This document shows, one piece after another, positions 3,856-5,072 of a stretch of DNA of 5,072 nt (position 1 is its first letter; every line of letters begins with the position of its first letter). Both the position numbers and the translations under genes were made by a program. The stretch lies in assembly GCA_003230535.1 (NCBI GenBank), contig QIEW01000130.1:1-5072 (forward strand), given 5' to 3'. The DNA is from a bacterium (GTDB taxonomy: Bacteria > SZUA-182 > SZUA-191). Under the pieces are notes generated by a model. It was not told the DNA's origin, searched no databases, and saw only the letters and a program-made list of their open reading frames with translations.

Positions 3856-5072
3856 ATGAAGATTGCTTATTTTGAGTGTTTTTCAGGAGCCGGCGGCGAC
3901 ATGATCCTGGGGGCGCTTCTAAATGCAGGTCTGGAGCAGGAAAAGCTGGAGCGGGAACTGCACCGGCTCTCCCTGCCTGCTTATCATCTGCTGGTTAAGC
4001 CGGTAAAGAGATGTGGGTTGGCAGGTACAAGCGTGAGGGTGATAGACTCTAAGGCTAAAGTCCCTGAAGGCGCTAATTACAAGGGAGAACTGATTACTTC
4101 CGGACATGCGGCTTCCGGGGAATATACCATGCCCCGGCTCCAGGAAATTATCCGCAGCAGCGGTTTGACGTCCGGCGTGAAGGAGAAGGCGGGGCGGATA
4201 CTGGGACGGTTAGCGGCAGCCGAGGCCCAAAGACATGGGGTTATCCCGGAGGAGGTGCATTTGCACGAGTTGGGAGCGGTGGATACGCTGGTGGACATAG
4301 TGGGAGCAGTGGCAGGTTTAGAATTACTGGGAGTGGAGGAGGTCTGGATATCGGCCATGAACGTCGGGGCGGGAGAAGTCATTACCAAGCATGGAAGGCT
4401 ACCGGTACCGGCGCCGGCTACGTTAGAGCTTATACGAGGCTTTCAGGTGTACTCTTCCGGCGGGGACAAAGAGCTGCTTACTCCCACAGGAGCGGCTATC
4501 CTTACCACCTTAGCCGCAGGTCAGGATGTCTTCCCAATGATGACGCCGGATGCCGTAGGCTATGGCGCCGGGGAGTATGATGACCCATCGGCGCCTAATC
4601 TGCTGAGAGTAAGCCTCGGAGAAGCCGGCACATCAGCAGTACAAAATTTGCCAATACAAGGTCTGGACTTTAAAGAGAAAGTGGCTGTTTTGGAGACCGA
4701 TATTGATGATATGAATCCCGAATTTTATCCTTGGCTGCGGGAGAGATTGGGGGACGCCGGAGCAGTGGATGTTACCTTCATGTCTATTTTCATGAAAAAG
4801 GGTCGGCCAGGCGCCAGGGTTACCGCTATTTGCTCTCTGGATGCTGTCTCGCGGGTAAGCGATATGCTGCTGGGCGAATCTACCTCTCTAGGGATAAGGG
4901 TCATTCAGGCCGGCAGGATTACCCTGGAGCGGGACATACAAATAGCGGAAACCCCATTTGGTCCGGTGAGGCTGAAAATAGCCGCCTGCGGGGGGAAAAT
5001 AACTAATGTAGCCCCGGAGTTCGAGGATTGCGCCAAACTGGCCAGAGAGTCCGGGCGCCCGATAAAAGAGGT
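3856..5072 (+). CDS. larC: Nickel pincer cofactor biosynthesis protein LarC, C-terminus cut by right edge
   Basis: LarC (formerly DUF111) is the CTP-dependent enzyme that inserts nickel into the pyridinium dithiocarboxylate precursor, making the nickel-pincer cofactor of lactate racemase LarA and related enzymes. The plus frame is open from 3856 to the edge, 405 codons, close to the usual family length, so only a short tail is missing. The N-terminus MKIAYFECFSGAGGDMILGALL is the family signature. VHLHELGAVDTLVDIVG (about 134-150) carries the conserved histidines H135 and H137 and acidic residues. GGDKELLTPTGAAIL lies at about 202-216. The C-terminal LarC2-like domain starts near 270 with VAVLETDIDDMNPEFYPWL and SIFMKKGRPG. 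Unlike Lactobacillus plantarum, where LarC1 and LarC2 are joined by programmed frameshifting, both parts are in one frame here. larA, larB and larE are not in the window. Some bacteria carry LarC without obvious lactate racemase, so the client enzyme is unknown. Confidence 0.95.
   Translation, partial: MKIAYFECFSGAGGDMILGALLNAGLEQEKLERELHRLSLPAYHLLVKPVKRCGLAGTSVRVIDSKAKVPEGANYKGELITSGHAASGEYTMPRLQEIIRSSGLTSGVKEKAGRILGRLAAAEAQRHGVIPEEVHLHELGAVDTLVDIVGAVAGLELLGVEEVWISAMNVGAGEVITKHGRLPVPAPATLELIRGFQVYSSGGDKELLTPTGAAILTTLAAGQDVFPMMTPDAVGYGAGEYDDPSAPNLLRVSLGEAGTSAVQNLPIQGLDFKEKVAVLETDIDDMNPEFYPWLRERLGDAGAVDVTFMSIFMKKGRPGARVTAICSLDAVSRVSDMLLGESTSLGIRVIQAGRITLERDIQIAETPFGPVRLKIAACGGKITNVAPEFEDCAKLARESGRPIKE

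Noticed and set aside
4077-4388. Minus-strand frame of 103 codons inside larC
   Set aside because: The low-complexity Ser/Thr/Pro-rich translation is opposite conserved LarC motifs. It is a shadow of larC.
4731-5006. Plus-strand frame of 91 codons within larC
   Set aside because: It is out of frame with conserved LarC residues (DAGAVDVTFMSIFMKKGRPG) that continue through the same bases. It is not a frameshifted LarC fragment.

Overview
The window holds four protein genes: one on the minus strand at the left edge, and three on the plus strand. Separating them are two intergenic spacers rich in palindromic repeats. From left to right they are a secreted right-handed beta-helix protein (minus strand, cut by the left edge), a periplasmic N-acetylmuramoyl-L-alanine amidase (AMIN, Amidase_3 and LysM), a DppC/OppC/NikC-type ABC permease, and the nickel-insertion protein LarC (cut by the right edge). 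No rRNA, tRNA, CRISPR array, transposase gene or phage gene is visible.

The organism is a bacterium. An AmiC-like amidase with an N-terminal AMIN domain points to a diderm (Gram-negative type) envelope. The promoters match the housekeeping sigma-70 consensus closely. Several families of G/C-rich palindromic repeats between genes, together with a secreted beta-helix protein that opens with a 'TTWTLAGSPYIV'-type segment, resemble genomes of uncultivated, metagenome-derived phyla and some deltaproteobacterial lineages. That is an impression only, and no taxon can be fixed from the sequence.

Layout. Bases 1-740 (minus) encode the N-terminal part of the beta-helix protein: signal peptide, a first beta-helix domain, then 26-residue (78-bp) tandem repeats that run off the left edge. 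Bases 741-1356 are a divergent intergenic region. It carries a minus-strand terminator butted against a minus-strand sigma-70 promoter for the beta-helix gene, an inverted pair of hairpin repeats, a perfect-consensus plus-strand promoter, and a leader of about 155 nt with three hairpins before the amidase. Bases 2719-2948 hold a second inverted pair of hairpin repeats and a further dispersed palindrome. The permease follows without a visible ribosome binding site, and larC begins 94 bp after it.

Working together: the amidase remodels peptidoglycan and needs nothing from its neighbours. The permease lacks its usual partners (second permease, ATPases, binding protein) inside this window. Because its family includes the nickel permease NikC and the next gene is the nickel-handling LarC, a nickel link is a fair hypothesis, but it is not shown by the sequence. 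I did not find convincing evidence for a wholly new system. The most unusual material is the repeat-derived architecture of the two intergenic regions.
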